A DNA stretch of 64,000 nt. It comes from Arabidopsis thaliana (Eukaryota; Streptophyta; Magnoliopsida; Brassicales; Brassicaceae). A program made the translations under genes and the position numbers. This document shows positions 12,188 through 24,385 of this stretch, one piece after another. How positions within the stretch are numbered: position 1 is the first letter of the stretch; each line of letters opens with the position of its first letter. The DNA is taken from assembly GCF_000001735.4 (NCBI RefSeq), contig NC_003071.7:1313001-1377000 (forward strand), read 5' to 3'. The notes below the pieces were generated by a model. It had not been told where the DNA came from. It ran no database searches and worked only from the letters and a program-made list of their open reading frames with translations.

Positions 12188-12214
12188 TATATATATATAT
12201 ATATATATATATAT
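12188..12214. repeat. (TA)n microsatellite
   Basis: About thirteen TA dinucleotides immediately after the Helitron 3' end, the sort of AT-rich target into which these elements insert. Confidence 0.8.
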
Positions 12215-13813
12215 TCTATTTACATTAATTTCTTACATCATATCAATTATATCTTTTTAATAGTTATAAACTTTGAGCTTTACTCAAAATAATACTTGTA
12301 TATATTCAAGGAGAGATGTCAATTTTTATAAAGTTAAAGAAATTAATTTTTTGTGTTGTGAATGTCTTGCGATTTTCGAATTAAATATATGTAGTATAGA
12401 TAAACAATATGTCGAGATCCTATATAATTGTTGATGCAACAAAGAAAGAAACACATCAAATGTTCTAAATGGCTGGATTCTAATCACTTAGTGATGAATT
12501 TAAAATTTACACACCAAAAAAAAAAAAAGTGATGAATTTTAAAATTAATTATTTAAAAGACTTCTAGAGTCAATGCAAGTGCGCCAATCTTTTAGTCATG
12601 TCTTTCAAAAATAACTTTCAAGCGCTTTTAATTATCAAATTAGCCACTAAACTCCAATTCACAGGCGTCGAAATACATTCGTATAGTTTGTTTGTATATA
12701 TATGAATGAATGTATTTGAGAGTGAAGGAAGAAAAAACCAAAAATCTAATTAGTAAAACAGAAAGGATCAACATTACTATTTTACTTAGATTTGCTAATA
12801 TTTTTAAGATTTGTACCAAAAGAATAATAGATTTGACATATGTTGTGTCACCCACATTCGATAAGAATCTAAGTGTCATTGATGGTCTCACATTTTTAAA
12901 AACAAATCTTGTAATAAGCCTCTTTCTATAGATCAGATCTCTACCTTATAACTATCTTCATTCGACGGTAAATTTGATACCTCAAAACAAGAACATTTGT
13001 CGAAATTGTCATACATATCACCTCTAAATTGTTTTTTACTTTTCTTTTTTTTGGACAGATTTTTTTTTCTTTTTTTGGTTAATCTTTCTTAAGTGAGCTA
13101 AAAATAGTTTCTTACAAAAGATTGTCCTTCAACCAAAAATGAAGTCGAACATGTTGTATGACTTACATCGAAGAATTTACCAAACATATAATTTCCAAAG
13201 ACATGTACGTTAATTTTTATTAGTTTAATCACTAATTTTTTATGTTTCCCGTTCCACATAAAATAATATTATATCCGAAATCTAGAGTATTACATGCATA
13301 CATATAAGTAGGATGACCAAACAAAAGACATTTAAATATTTTATAAGCTTTTTAAAAGAAAAGAAAAAAAAAATTGGATGCATTTAGGGAAAGTTATCTT
13401 TCCTTTTTGTTTCCTTTTTTTTCTTGAGGAAAGGGGAAAGTTTATCATAAAAGATTTGTTCTTCTTTTTGACGAAAAGACTTCTTGTTTATCATTCAAGA
13501 TTTGGTCAATTAATATGAAAAATTAGAGATCGATTACTCTAAACTACTTTATGGATGTGTTTCTTCTACGCGTCAGATTGATATGTTTTCACCAAATCAG
13601 TGTTAACTGTTGATATTCGACTCTGATTGGTTTTAAATTACCGTAGCTGGAAAACTAGCTCAATTTTCTATAATTTTTATCAGATGCTCTAAAGCTAAAT
13701 CCTAATGAAAAATCTTCATCTGTTCGATCTTTTAGTACTTTGGAATGGTTCGAATCATCAATTATCTTCTTTGCATCCAAGTGTGTATTTTATTATTTTA
13801 ATATGAAAGAAAT
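12215..13813. other. Intergenic, no gene seen
   Basis: AT-rich. The overlapping open stretches at 12640-12931 lie on opposite strands and show no family features or splice context. Confidence 0.45.
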
Positions 13814-13816
13814 TAA

Positions 13817-16800
13817 CACTACAACAAATATGGACATTAATAGCAGACAAGAATAGCTCATTTACCGTACCTGATATAAAAGATGTGATTTTTTTCGGTT
13901 ACTTTATAATAACACCTAAAAACGCTATGATAGAAAAATTATGGAGTGGGAAACAAAAGTGACTTAGTCCGCCAATACTTAGTGAATTATTATTTCAATA
14001 AAAAAAAAAAAAACGTTCGATACTCTCTCTCTCGTGAAAACCTAAGTTCAATACTCTCTCTCGTGTGAAAACCTAATTTCTTCTTCCAAATTCTCTGTGT
14101 ATACAAATGAAATCTCTATCAAATCTCCAGCATTATCGCCGTTCGTGAAAAGCCTCAATTTCGCTGTTCGTGAGAAGCCCTAAATCTCCATCTCAACTCA
14201 ATTGAACTCTCATCGAAGGCATGTTTCTATCCTCTGTGATTTCATTCTCTGTTTCATATCTCTGTGATTTCGACCTGTTTGATTGTGATTTCGACCTGTT
14301 TGATTGTGATTTGACCTCTATGTGTGATAATAGTTTCGACTCAAATTTAGATTGTGATTTCGACAAATTTGTTTCATAAACGATTAATGTGTGAAACTTA
14401 TACAAATTAGGGTACTGATTTGGTTACATATTTGTTGCATAAACGATTCATGTTTCAATCTGTAATGATTCATGTGTAAACTTATAATGAATGAGTTTTT
14501 TTTTTCCAAGTGCTGGTGATTGCAATGTTGGGGAACTGAAGCTTCTCATTTCTCTGTACTCACACAACAGGTTAGTATCATTCAACCAAATTAGTTGATT
14601 GCAATGTTCTGTCCTTTGAGTCTGATTCGTATATAGCTTGTTAATGTTGTTGTTTATGTGATGAGATTAGTATACTTGCTTAATTATCTTAAGTTATCGT
14701 GAGATTAGTTTATGAGCATCTGTATGTGCCTGATTTGGTGCACTATTGACTGATTTCTAATATGAAAAACTCTTTTAAAGTTGCTTATGATTTGAATATT
14801 TACATGGAATTGTCTGAATTGTTGCTTATTGTGGAGTATGATTGGAAAATTGTATAATTTGTATCTCTGTTTTATCTATAAATGTTTAAATTTATATTAT
14901 AACATATAATGTTGGACAAGGCATGGGTTCATCTAAACAAGTAAGAAATTATAATTATAGTTAGGTTTCATATGGGGTTTGGATACTTAGAGTTTCTATT
15001 TTTTTCTTTACTTATCCATTGAAGAGCTGATACTGGCTATGAAAGAGGTGCTTGGAAATTTGTACGGGATGTTGCTGCGGTGTTAGGAGAAATGGACATG
15101 ATAATATGTCCTTGTAAAGACTGTCGTAATGTAGTACGATAGTCTGACTGTGTTGTAGTTGATCATCTTGTTAGAAGAGGGATGGATGAGGCATACAAGT
15201 TGCATAGTGATTGGTATCATCATGGAGATGAGAAGTCAGTGGATAAAGTTCAAAGCAAACTAAATCAGTGGAATGAGGAAGTTTTTGAGTTATATAAAGC
15301 TGCTGAATTTTTTGATGAAGAGTTGGCTTGTAGAGGTGACTTAGGTGAGAATCTGGTGGGTGACTTAAGTGAGATTGCAGAGTGTGAAGACCAACGAGAA
15401 GATGAGTTCCTTGCAAAGATATTGGACGCTGAAACCCCACTATACCCAAACTGTTCAAACCACAGCAAGTTATCGGCTATTGTGACTTTGTTTAGGATTA
15501 AGACACATAATGGCTAGTCGAATAAGAGCTTCAACGAGCTGCTTCATACATTGCCAAGCATGTTGCCAGATGATAATGTCCTTCACACATCATTGTATGA
15601 TGTCAAGAATTTTTTAAAGAGCTTTCATATGGGATATGAAAAGATCCACGCATGTGTTAATGATTGTTGCCTCTTTAGAAAGAAGTTTAAGAAGCTTGAA
15701 AAATGTCCCAAATGTAATGCTTCACGGTGGAAGACTAATCAGCACATTGGTGAGGTAAAAAAAGGTGTCCCACAGAAAGTATTGAGATATTTTCCAATTA
15801 TACAAAGGCTGAAGAGATTGTTTAGATCAGAGGAAATGGCCAAGGACTTACGGTGGCATTTCACTAACAAGAGCACGGATGGAAAACTTCGTCATCCGGT
15901 TGATTTAGTTACATGGGATAAGATGAATGATAAGTATCCTTCATTTGCAGCTGAAGAAAGGAACATTAGGCTGGGGTTGTCTACAGATGGATTTAACCCA
16001 TTTAACATGAAGAATAGTAATTATAGTTGCTGGCATGTGCTATTGGTAAACTACAATTTGCCTCCTCACCTTTGTATGAAAAAGGAGAATATAATGTTGA
16101 CATTATTGATTCCTGGTCCACAACAACCAGGTAATAATATCGATGTCTACTTAGAACCTGTTATTAAGGATTTGAATTATCTGTGGAAAAATGGAGAGCT
16201 AACATATGATGCTTTTAGTAAAAGTACTTTTACTGTAAAGGCAATGCTTCTATGGACTATTAGTGATTTTCCTGCGTATGGAAACCTTGCTGGATGTAAA
16301 GTTAAGGGAAAAATGGGCTCTCTTTTGTGTGGAAAAAATACAGATAGTATGTGGTTGAAGTTTAGCAGGAAGCATGTCTATATGTGTCATAGAAAAGGTT
16401 TGGTTCCAACACACAGATATAGGGAAAAGAAGACTTGGTTTGATGGAAAAGTTGAACATAGGAGAAAGACAAGAATTTTAACTGGTCATGAAGTTTATCA
16501 AAATCTGAAAAACTTCAAGAATGATTTTGGAAATGTGAAAAAATCTGGGATGAAGAGAAAGAGAACTGTCTATAAAGAACCAGTCTATGATAGTGATGAT
16601 GTATCCAGTGAATCCGAGGAAGATGAGGAAGTAGAAGTAGATGAGGATGAGTTATCTAGATGGAAGAAAAGATCAATCTTCTTTACTTTGCCTTATTGGG
16701 AGGTATGATTACTTGTTTTCAGATTTAAATAGCTTTTATATGTTTAAGTATGATACATCAATTACTTCTAAAATATATGTATGTCTATATTGTAGGATCT

Positions 16801-17532
16801 ACTAGTAAGGCATAATTTGGATGTAATGCATACAGAAAAGAACGTGGCTCACAGTATTGTATCCACATTGTTGCATTGTGGAAAATCTAAGGATGGTCTT
16901 AATGCACGTAAGGATCTGCAACATCTTGGTCTACGACACGCTTTGCATCCTACCACACAAGGAAAGAGAACATATGCACTTAGCTCCTGTATTGCTTTAT
17001 TTTGTGCTTGAGACTTTTCTTATGTATTTTGGATCTAAACTTATGTTTAATCAATGGTCAATGTATGAGATTTTATAAAGCAGGTTATGTGTTATGTGTA
17101 CTATAATCACATCTCAGAAAATGCTATAAGAATACAGGTAATAGAATATTTAACATATGACTAATGCTATGTTTTAATCATCTATCGTAGCTTATAAATT
17201 GATATAAGAACATAACATAGCACATAATTTGACTAATTATTTTCCAATTGAAAAAAGGCAAACCACGATAAAACAACATTTCGCAACAGCTATATTAGAG
17301 ATATATAACATAGCACGAAAAATCAAATATTATATAATTTTTTTAAGAAAATTAAACGTGATAATACAACTGTTCTTTATAGCTATGTTATTAAACTATA
17401 ACATAGCATACTGAACTCACGCTACTGTATGTGAGGTACCTATAATAACAATGCCCTAAAATAGCGTTCATGAAAAAGTTATTAAAGACATATTATAGCA
17501 TTTTTCTCGTGATAAGAATGTCCATTGTAGTG
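13817..17532 (+). mobile_element. CACTA (En/Spm) DNA transposon, 3716 bp
   Basis: The left end reads CACTACAACAAATATGG and the right end, in reverse complement, CACTACAATGGACATT, so both ends carry the diagnostic CACTA terminus. The element is flanked on both sides by TAA (13814-13816 and 17533-17535), the expected 3-bp target duplication. Subterminal regions carry many short ATAGC/GCTAT motifs on both strands (for example near 13840, 13923, 17215, 17310, 17403 and 17462), as expected for binding of the accessory transposase protein. Inside is a TNP2-like pseudogene (see separate entry). The intact ends and matching duplication suggest a fairly recent insertion, whereas the gene is broken, so any movement would need proteins supplied in trans. 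Confidence 0.9.
15040..17011 (+). pseudogene. TNP2-like CACTA transposase, broken and truncated
   Basis: The reading starts with a transposase-associated domain (about 15060-15235: ICPCKDCRN..., then VDHLVRRGM...YHHGD). It continues through the TNP2 core (15551-16702) with CPKC zinc-like residues (KCPKCNASRW), RHPVDL.TWD and LGLSTDGFNPF, all characteristic of TNP2. A GT-AG intron (16703-16795) precedes a final exon whose translation, DLLVRHNLDVMHTEKNV, aligns with the family. Two in-frame TAG stops break it: one near 15138 and one at 15515-15517. After KRTYAL (about 16980) homology is lost, so the C-terminal third is missing. A neighbouring TNPA-type gene is not seen. Confidence 0.85.
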
Positions 17533-17535
17533 TAA

Positions 17536-18790
17536 AAGACATAAAAAATAACATAATACACATAAAGACACTAAGACTTCTAAAATTCAAAAGACTCACT
17601 TGGACACTAAATGCAACAAAACTCACAACGAAAAATACTATGACAAAAATCATATCTTTTATATATTCAAATTCATTATTATATTTTCCAAAATATTGAA
17701 ACAAACGAGATCCTATGTAGAATGGGATAACGCAACAAACATCAAATTACGTTTTTTAACCATAATTAATATTCATAAATACTTCTTAATCATTAATACA
17801 AATATTTTTATTAATATCATAATTAAACATAATATATCATGTTTTCGGTTAATCCTCTAAATTTGCTATGATTAGTTTCTATGAATTGATGAATTTCTCT
17901 GCGTATCAACATGTCTCACTCTCTAGATATCAACGATTTTAACATTGGATGAATTATTGTCAAATTTATTAATTCGATTGCAAAATTACATTGAAATATG
18001 ATATAATAAATTAAATATATAAAATTACAAAATAAACTTATTAAATAAAATATATTATAATTATAATTTATGATATAAATTAACAAACTAAAATTTCTAC
18101 ACATATTTCTCCACGATGTAGAGTGTGGGTTCTTATTTAATGATCACTTATAAAGGAAAACGAATGAGGGACAAGTCAGTACTTAATTACTTTAGTTAGT
18201 TATATTTTAAACAATAGACATGTCGAATCTTTTAAGTTAAATGCATATAATGGATCGAACTTGGCGCTCAAACGTATCCAATCTTTTAATTAAAGTTTAG
18301 CCGCATCACTCTCTCTCTCTCTCTATAAGTTCATTCTAGGGAAGGGAAGCATCCAAACTTGGTTGCGACAAGACAAATGCTAAGGATAGATTTAAACTAA
18401 AAGATATGAAAATTTTGTATTAAACATTGTATTTTTTTTTACTGCGTATTAAACATTGTATAAATATTTTTTTTTAATATAATTTACCATAAATTAAAAT
18501 AAAAAAGGGTTTACGTGTATAAATCTAGGTTACAAAAATAAACAACTCAAGTTAACTATTATTGGGTTTAAATTATATAAAAAAACCAAAATTTTAAAAA
18601 CCTTCTCGCAGTTTCTGCTCTCACTTCCAATGAACAAGTTATATATAAAACACTAACAATATTTTTGTTATGACTAAACTCTTTCCATTTCTTTGTCCAT
18701 GTTCCACCACTATAAATTACGAATTATAGCATCGCATTTTTTCTTCTTATTCTATGCTCTTATAATCCATAGGACCCACTTCTACATGAT
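17536..18790. other. Intergenic and upstream region of bZIP48
   Basis: AT-rich spacer with no gene. A short CT microsatellite lies at about 18309-18324. Open stretches on either strand here are low-complexity and overlap one another. Confidence 0.45.
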
Positions 18791-18806
18791 TCTCCTACAA
18801 CCCCAT

Positions 18807-18813
18807 TATAAAA
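18807..18813 (+). promoter_or_regulatory. TATA box of bZIP48
   Basis: TATAAAA 106-112 bases before the ATG. The leader from about 18840 to 18918 is C/A-rich and lacks any upstream ATG after the TATA box, so the conserved sucrose-responsive uORF of group S1 bZIP genes is absent, as expected for this subgroup. Confidence 0.5.
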
Positions 18814-18918
18814 CCCTTGGTCCACTTCCTCCTCTTACTTCAAAACTAACTTCCCAATTCTTCACACAAAATAAAAACACAGAAACTCTTACATACTCAT
18901 ATAAACCAAACTAAAACC

Positions 18919-19419
18919 ATGATTCCGGCAGAAATCAACGGATATTTCCAATATCTATCACCGGAATACAACGTAATAAACATGCCTTCATCTCCAACCT
19001 CTTCCTTAAACTACCTAAACGATTTGATCATCAACAACAACAACTATTCCTCATCATCCAACAGTCAAGATCTCATGATAAGCAACAACTCAACTTCCGA
19101 CGAAGATCATCATCAAAGCATCATGGTACTCGACGAGAGGAAACAGAGAAGGATGCTTTCGAACAGAGAATCTGCAAGGAGGTCAAGGATGAGGAAACAG
19201 AGACATCTTGATGAACTCTGGTCTCAGGTAATAAGGCTTCGCAACGAGAACAACTGTCTTATCGATAAGCTGAACCGCGTATCGGAGACTCAAAATTGTG
19301 TATTGAAGGAGAACTCTAAACTCAAAGAAGAAGCTTCTGATCTCCGACAGCTTGTTTGTGAACTGAAATCTAACAAGAACAACAACAATAGTTTTCCAAG
19401 AGAGTTTGAAGATAATTAG
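18919..19419 (+). CDS. BZIP48: Group S bZIP transcription factor
   Basis: Single-exon gene for a 166-residue nuclear transcription factor that should bind ACGT-core DNA as a homo- or heterodimer. The N-terminal 60 residues are Ser/Asn-rich. The basic region spans about residues 73-94 and has the invariant N-x7-R pattern (N82 to R90, in SNRESARRSR). The zipper follows in exact heptads: L100, L107, L114, V121, V128, L135, L142. Small size, intronless structure and a basic region near mid-protein define group S. I assign bZIP48 from recalled sequence and from the neighbouring NDHV and DTX genes; the paralogues bZIP42, 43 and 58 are the alternatives. The start is the first ATG after the TATA box. 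The gene is intact. Confidence 0.85.
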   Translation: MIPAEINGYFQYLSPEYNVINMPSSPTSSLNYLNDLIINNNNYSSSSNSQDLMISNNSTSDEDHHQSIMVLDERKQRRMLSNRESARRSRMRKQRHLDELWSQVIRLRNENNCLIDKLNRVSETQNCVLKENSKLKEEASDLRQLVCELKSNKNNNNSFPREFEDN

Positions 19420-20463
19420 TATTACTCAAAGTGTCCAACTTTATCAGACAAAACGTAATCTATTAACACAATCAAAAGCAGAAAATTTTGGTTTTTATAC
19501 CTTGGAGAGTGTTCTGTTCTATACAGTGACTTTGAATCCGTTCTTCAATATATTCATTGACATGGACTTTCCCATGATTCCCAAACCCATAGAAAACCCT
19601 ACTTCCATTTTATCTATCTTCTGCGATTATAGACTTATAGTGCTTACTGCTTAGTGATAATGGTCTAAAATAATGAGACATTTCTAATCAGGGAGCCATT
19701 ATCATCAAATACTTACTTGAAAAGGAAGTATTTACAGTTTACTCCCTAAACTTTGATTCTTTTTGCATCTCTAACTGGCAGTTTAAGAACGAACAAGATT
19801 TCGCCACGTGATTGAAATTTGGCTAAAACTCCAGTGTCATTTGGAATCTTATTTTACTCCAGTCGGGCACGTTAGAAGTTCTCAATCAAATTTATTTGCG
19901 GAGTACTAATCTGAATTTACAAAATATTATTCATTTTATCTGATAGTTTATGAAATGTCAATTTAGTCCATGCTTCTAATCTATTGACAATTTTTTTTCC
20001 TTCTTCTATATATATATTTTTTTTTTTTGGTTCTGGGCCGAAATCCGTAATATTAGTTTTGCCTAGAGTCTTTACCAATTAAGCTAACGACACTTAACTC
20101 TTTCTTTCTTCTATTCTTGTGCTTCTACAATGGGAAGATCAACGTAAACATATTATTACTAAAGTTTACATACGATAGTAAACATAACTATAATGGGAAG
20201 TGCAAGTGTTTTTAATTTTATTTGTAGGTATAAAAATATGCTATATCTCTTTTTTGTGTGTGTGGTTGGCAAATCTTAGGCTCAGCCTTTTTCACATTTG
20301 TCTCTTGTTTTATTTCCTCTTCTTTTTTCCTTTGCTTTTGGTCCACTAAAAAACATTAGTCTTGAGTTTGAGGCAAAAAATGGAGAAAAACTGAGAATTT
20401 TGAGAACAACGAATCTTGTAATCGTTGAAGAAGCTCAATTACAGTTTCTGTTTCTTCCTAATT
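19420..20463. other. Intergenic between bZIP48 and NDHV
   Basis: Holds the 3' UTR of bZIP48 and the promoter of NDHV. The stretch at about 20030-20100 (reverse strand TTAGCTTAATTGGTAAAG) superficially resembles the 5' half of a tRNA but has no partner half. No further gene seen. Confidence 0.5.
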
Positions 20464-21438
20464 ATGGCAACAATAGCAGGAGGATCATTTGGAGTCCCAA
20501 GCTCTCGTATCTCTATAACAACACCAACTCTCTCTTCCTCTTCTTTGCTTCCACCACTAACATTGGTTTGTAATGTCTTCAATTTTCATGGAGTTTGTAT
20601 CTCATTTGAATTGAATCTTTATGATTCGTCTTCTTGCAGCAATCAGGTACTAGAAAGGACAACCTTTTGCGGTGTGCCTTGCAAGAGTCTTCAACTTCTG
20701 CTGGTAAAGATTGATGCATAAAACAGAATGTTTGGCTCAAAAATTCGAGAAGAGTAACTTTCTTGTTCTCTTCCTAGTTGCTACTGAAAAGAAAAACAAA
20801 GAAGAAGGAGAAGAGTCAACAGTGGCGGTTCCGGCAAAGAAACCTAAACCCGCAGCTAAAGCGGCTGCAGTGGCGAAACCGCTGAGACAAATGATGGAAG
20901 AAGACGTGATTCCTCCTTTACAAGCCATTCTTGAATCTCAAGATGATATCTCTGACATAGATTTATCTTTCCAAGACGATAAGGTTTCTTGCTTCTAACT
21001 TCTAATGCTTTGTTGCCATGCTTATGGGGCCATCTCTCTACCCTATATGGCTCCAGTTTTATTGGATGTTCTCAAAATGTCTTCTTGATTAAACTTCTAA
21101 GACAATTATCATTATTTGTGTCAGTTGGAAGGTTTTTTCTTAAAGAAAAGTATTCCATATTCCTTTTGGGCCTTTTTCCCTACTGGAAACCTTACAGGTG
21201 AAGTATTGAATCTTTTACTTGAGACTCTTGTTACAGAAAATTTCAATGGAACATTATGTCTTTTGGTTTGTTGCTTAAAACAGGAGCAAAAGGATTTTCA
21301 ATTTCCTCACACGGGTCAGGTCCGAGCACCGTGGAACCATTTCTTGTCGACGAGAGGAAACCAACTGCGAACCACGTTGTGTTTTGGGTCGAGAAGCGTC
21401 TTGCTGCACAAGGGATCATCCCCGTTTGGAACCAATGA
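20464..21438 (+). CDS. NDHV: NDH complex subunit V, chloroplast
   Basis: Five exons (20464-20565, 20640-20703, 20778-20983, 21125-21197, 21284-21438), all with GT-AG introns, encode 199 residues. The first 50 or so are Ser/Thr-rich with few acidic residues, as in a chloroplast transit peptide. An Ala/Lys/Pro-rich segment (AVPAKKPKPAAKAA) follows. The conserved part begins near PLRQMMEEDVIPPL and contains PYSFWAFFPTGNLTG and ends ...LAAQGIIPVWNQ. I recognise this as the nuclear-encoded NdhV subunit of the thylakoid NDH-1 complex, which supports cyclic electron flow around photosystem I. The splice chain keeps one frame throughout, confirming the model. It is convergent with the first MATE gene, whose stop is only 176 bases away. 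Copies of its 3' tail recur near 39640 and 44100. Confidence 0.85.
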
Positions 21439-21613
21439 GGTTTTTGTTCACTTGTAATTATTACATTTGTATACCAAAATTGAAGAAAACTTATAAATCC
21501 TTGTCATAAAATTGATTAAGAAAACAAATGACCCTCTTTTATAAACATCTTTCAAAAAAAATTTGCATAAGGCATACAAATAGTTTGAGATAACTATGAG
21601 AAACATCATTTGT

Positions 21614-23480
21614 TTAAGCCAATCTGTTTTCAGTTGAGACAATTCTCTTCCTTGCCTTCTCAGCCTGCAAAATCATAGATTACTTCATAGCATTAATGAA
21701 TGAACATAAAAGAATTTACAAGTGTAAAAAGCTGAAATGGCTATTTACCTGTTCCTTCCAATTTATGGAAGCTGTGACAATAGCCAGTATAGTGGCTTGC
21801 ACAGTAGATCCAACCACAACACCGCACCACAGTCCTTTTCCGTTCAACTCACGACTGAAAGCTAAGTAAATTCCAACAGGAGCTCCTACAAGATAATAAG
21901 AAACAGTATTGTTCCAAGCTCCAATGTGTTGCCAACCACTTCCCCTAGCAACTCCATTTAGAACTGCTGTGAAGCCGTCGAGGATAAAGGAGAGGCAGAG
22001 CAAAGGAGTTAGGTCAGCTACATAGTCCAAAACTTCTTTGCTGTTGCTGAATGCGTATCCTATGATGTTCCTGCAGGTGAATAGAAGTATGCTAAAGAAA
22101 GCTGACTCTACTATCCAGAGACAAAGCCCTGCTAATACTGAAACCCTAGCAACTTGAGGATTCCCAGCTCCCAAATTGTTTGATACACGTGTGCTGCAAG
22201 AAACCAATCACTAAATGTTTAGGAAAGAATTGTCTATAATAAGATGAAGATGTTCTGAATGATAAAACTGAGATCATATTCATACCTCACAGCCGCGGCG
22301 ACTCCAGCTGAAATCACATAGTGCAAAGTTTCTATTGTAAGACTGAAAAGAAGGAAACAGGATTCATTAGTTTTTAGTAAAGAGACCACAAAAGATAAAA
22401 AGAAGTCCTTCTATGGTACTTACCAAATTGAAAGAACAGAGGTCTCGAGTTTCGGGTTAGGGAGAAGACCTGAGCAGAGTATGAGTATCTCAAATAGCCA
22501 CCATTCTAGACTATTAAAGAAGACCGAGAAAATGCAAGCGGGATAAGAAGAAGAGCATTAGGGTATGTAACTTGACGGACAAACAACTTAAAATGACTTA
22601 CCAAATCATTGCAGCTGATGGGATTCCGTATTGGAAGAACTGCTTGATAGAAGACACAAAATCTCGGGATACAAATCCGCGAGTCTTCTCGCAAGAGCTG
22701 GAGAATCTCACATAACATGAGAGTATCACAGCGTAAAACCAGAAAGACACACTTGTAGCCATGGCAGGTCCATTACATCCCAGACCAAACAAGAAAACCA
22801 AAGTCCAACAAACCAAAACGTGGAACAAAAGGGTGGTCACGGCAGTGAAGAGCAGAGGAATAACCAACCCTTGTGTTAGCAGAAACCGGGACAGTGGTAT
22901 GACAATCGCTTGGCCAAATAAAGCCGGTATAAGCCAAAAGGCGTAGGAGCCAGCGATTCTTGAAATTTCAGGGTCTTGTCCGAGAGAAATCAAGATCTTT
23001 TCGATGTAAAGCCAGAGAATTGATATGAGGAAACAAATTGGTATGTTGGAAGCAATAGCAGAGTATGCGTAAGTTCCGATTTTTTCATATTGTTTGGCTC
23101 CATAAGCTTGGCCACAAAGAGTTTCAAGTGCACCCACTAATCCACACTGCACAAAAATAATTGAAGTGTTTTCAATACTTGAGAGAGTCCATTTGATTCT
23201 TGAGTTGAAAAGGTTAGAGTCATAGCATAATTACCATAATGCTAAAACCGGTGACGTTTGTGAAGGAGTTTGCAAGAGCGACACCGGAGAGCTGGAGCTC
23301 GCCGTTGTGGCCAGCGACCATGACCGAGATGACAGGCAATAAGTACTGAGCAATGGTCACAGTGGCCATAGGAGCGGCCAAGCGGCTCACTCTCTTTAGC
23401 TCGACGGTTAATGGATTTGTATGCCATGTGACTTGAGAAGGGACTAGAAGCTCGTCTCTCAGAAGAAATGGCTCCTCCAT
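21614..23480 (-). CDS. DTX1: MATE efflux transporter (DETOXIFICATION 1)
   Basis: Six exons on the minus strand (23480-23235, 23146-22602, 22510-22424, 22342-22286, 22193-21749, 21664-21614) encode 476 residues. The protein has the 12-helix MATE fold: [19 protein letters not shown] in the first helices, then the family signature [21 protein letters not shown], the mid-protein [20 protein letters not shown], and [13 protein letters not shown] near the end. MATE proteins export organic cations, xenobiotics or metabolites by H+ or Na+ antiport. Arabidopsis DTX1 is a plasma-membrane exporter reported to move plant alkaloids, antibiotics and cadmium. The DTX1 name rests on length, recalled sequence and position next to NDHV. 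The start ATG opens [10 protein letters not shown], shared by the paralogues. Intact. Confidence 0.9.
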
Positions 23481-23530
23481 TGTTTAACGTTGAAGGCCTT
23501 TCCCTTTGATTTTAAGATGATATTTATCCT

Positions 23531-23539
23531 ATCTTTATA
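23531..23539 (-). promoter_or_regulatory. TATA box of DTX1
   Basis: On the minus strand CTATAAAGAT lies about 50-60 bases before the ATG. The paralogues at 26270 and 42790 have TCTATAAAAGAT in the same place, so the promoter was duplicated with the gene. Confidence 0.55.
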
Positions 23540-23544
23540 GACCG

Positions 23545-24385
23545 ACTAAGTCAATAAACAACAAAGGCAACTTGAACTACAAACGTGGTGACGAAGTAGA
23601 TATGATGAGTAAAGAAGCAAATTCGTTTTGACTTGTTTGAAAATATAGATACTAGTGGCACACGAATATACTATATTATAAAAATAGATATATAGAATAT
23701 ACATATTAAAAATGACATGTCATTAGTGTTAATACTTTTTAATTATTTACATAAGAACATATGTGAAGACTGAAGACTAATATGAATTATTTTGTTTTGT
23801 AGAGTTTGAACATTCAATCTTGTATTAATTACTTTTGTGGATTTTTATATTTTTATATAGTCCTAAAGTTTGACTCTAATTTAAGTAATTTGCTTACCTT
23901 AAGTTTTGATTCTTTAGACCACTTTAAAGACATTTGGATCTGATTTTACACAGGTTTTAGTAAATCATTTGTGGTTGAAACTAAAAGTGACAGCCGCTCT
24001 CAAGTAGAATCCAAAGTTTCGTCAGAGATTTGTCGTGAAGGTCCGAGTTTCAAAATCTGAATAGTATTGTATTATGAGCCTAAAAGCTCTCTCGGAAAGG
24101 GTTCACTAAGATTTATTGGTAGAAGATTGTGGTTATAGTCACAAATACCATAAAATAAATTTATTGGGAATGACATGTGAAAAAATTAAGAAAAGCATGT
24201 TTATGGATAAATGATGATTATACACTTACAAGTTACACAACATAGTGAAAAAGATAGGCTGAGAAAAAATCATACATATAAATTATTTTGTAAGAACATT
24301 TTTTAACACATTAATATACCATACATAAAAATTTGCTCAACACCTACAAAAATAGTTTGAGATAGCTCTCAGAAACATCCTTAGT
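23545..24385. other. Intergenic between first two MATE genes
   Basis: Contains the distal promoter of DTX1 and the 3' flank of the next MATE gene. Unlike the flanks near 39.6 and 44.1 kb, I could not find an NDHV-tail remnant here. Confidence 0.5.

Noticed and set aside
12640-12931. Two overlapping frames on opposite strands as a small gene
   Set aside because: Low-complexity hydrophobic and Lys/Ile-rich content, no splice or promoter context, no family resemblance.
15171-15468. Minus-strand open frames opposite the CACTA transposase
   Set aside because: They overlap the plus-strand TNP2 reading, which has clear family motifs; the antisense frames have none.
20030-20100. tRNA-like sequence on the minus strand (TTAGCTTAATTGGTAAAG resembles an A box)
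   Set aside because: No B box (GGTTCGAATCC), no matching acceptor stem and no anticodon arm of the right geometry follow.
20298-20573. Open frame upstream of and overlapping the first NDHV exon
   Set aside because: It begins with a non-ATG codon, runs through the 5' UTR and intron 1 and lacks features. The ATG at 20464 starts a five-exon chain in one frame.
22506-22718. Short frames inside the MATE genes (also near 25539, 41731, 45431 and 50948)
   Set aside because: They are alternate-frame shadows of MATE exons; the exon chain in the main frame accounts for the sequence.
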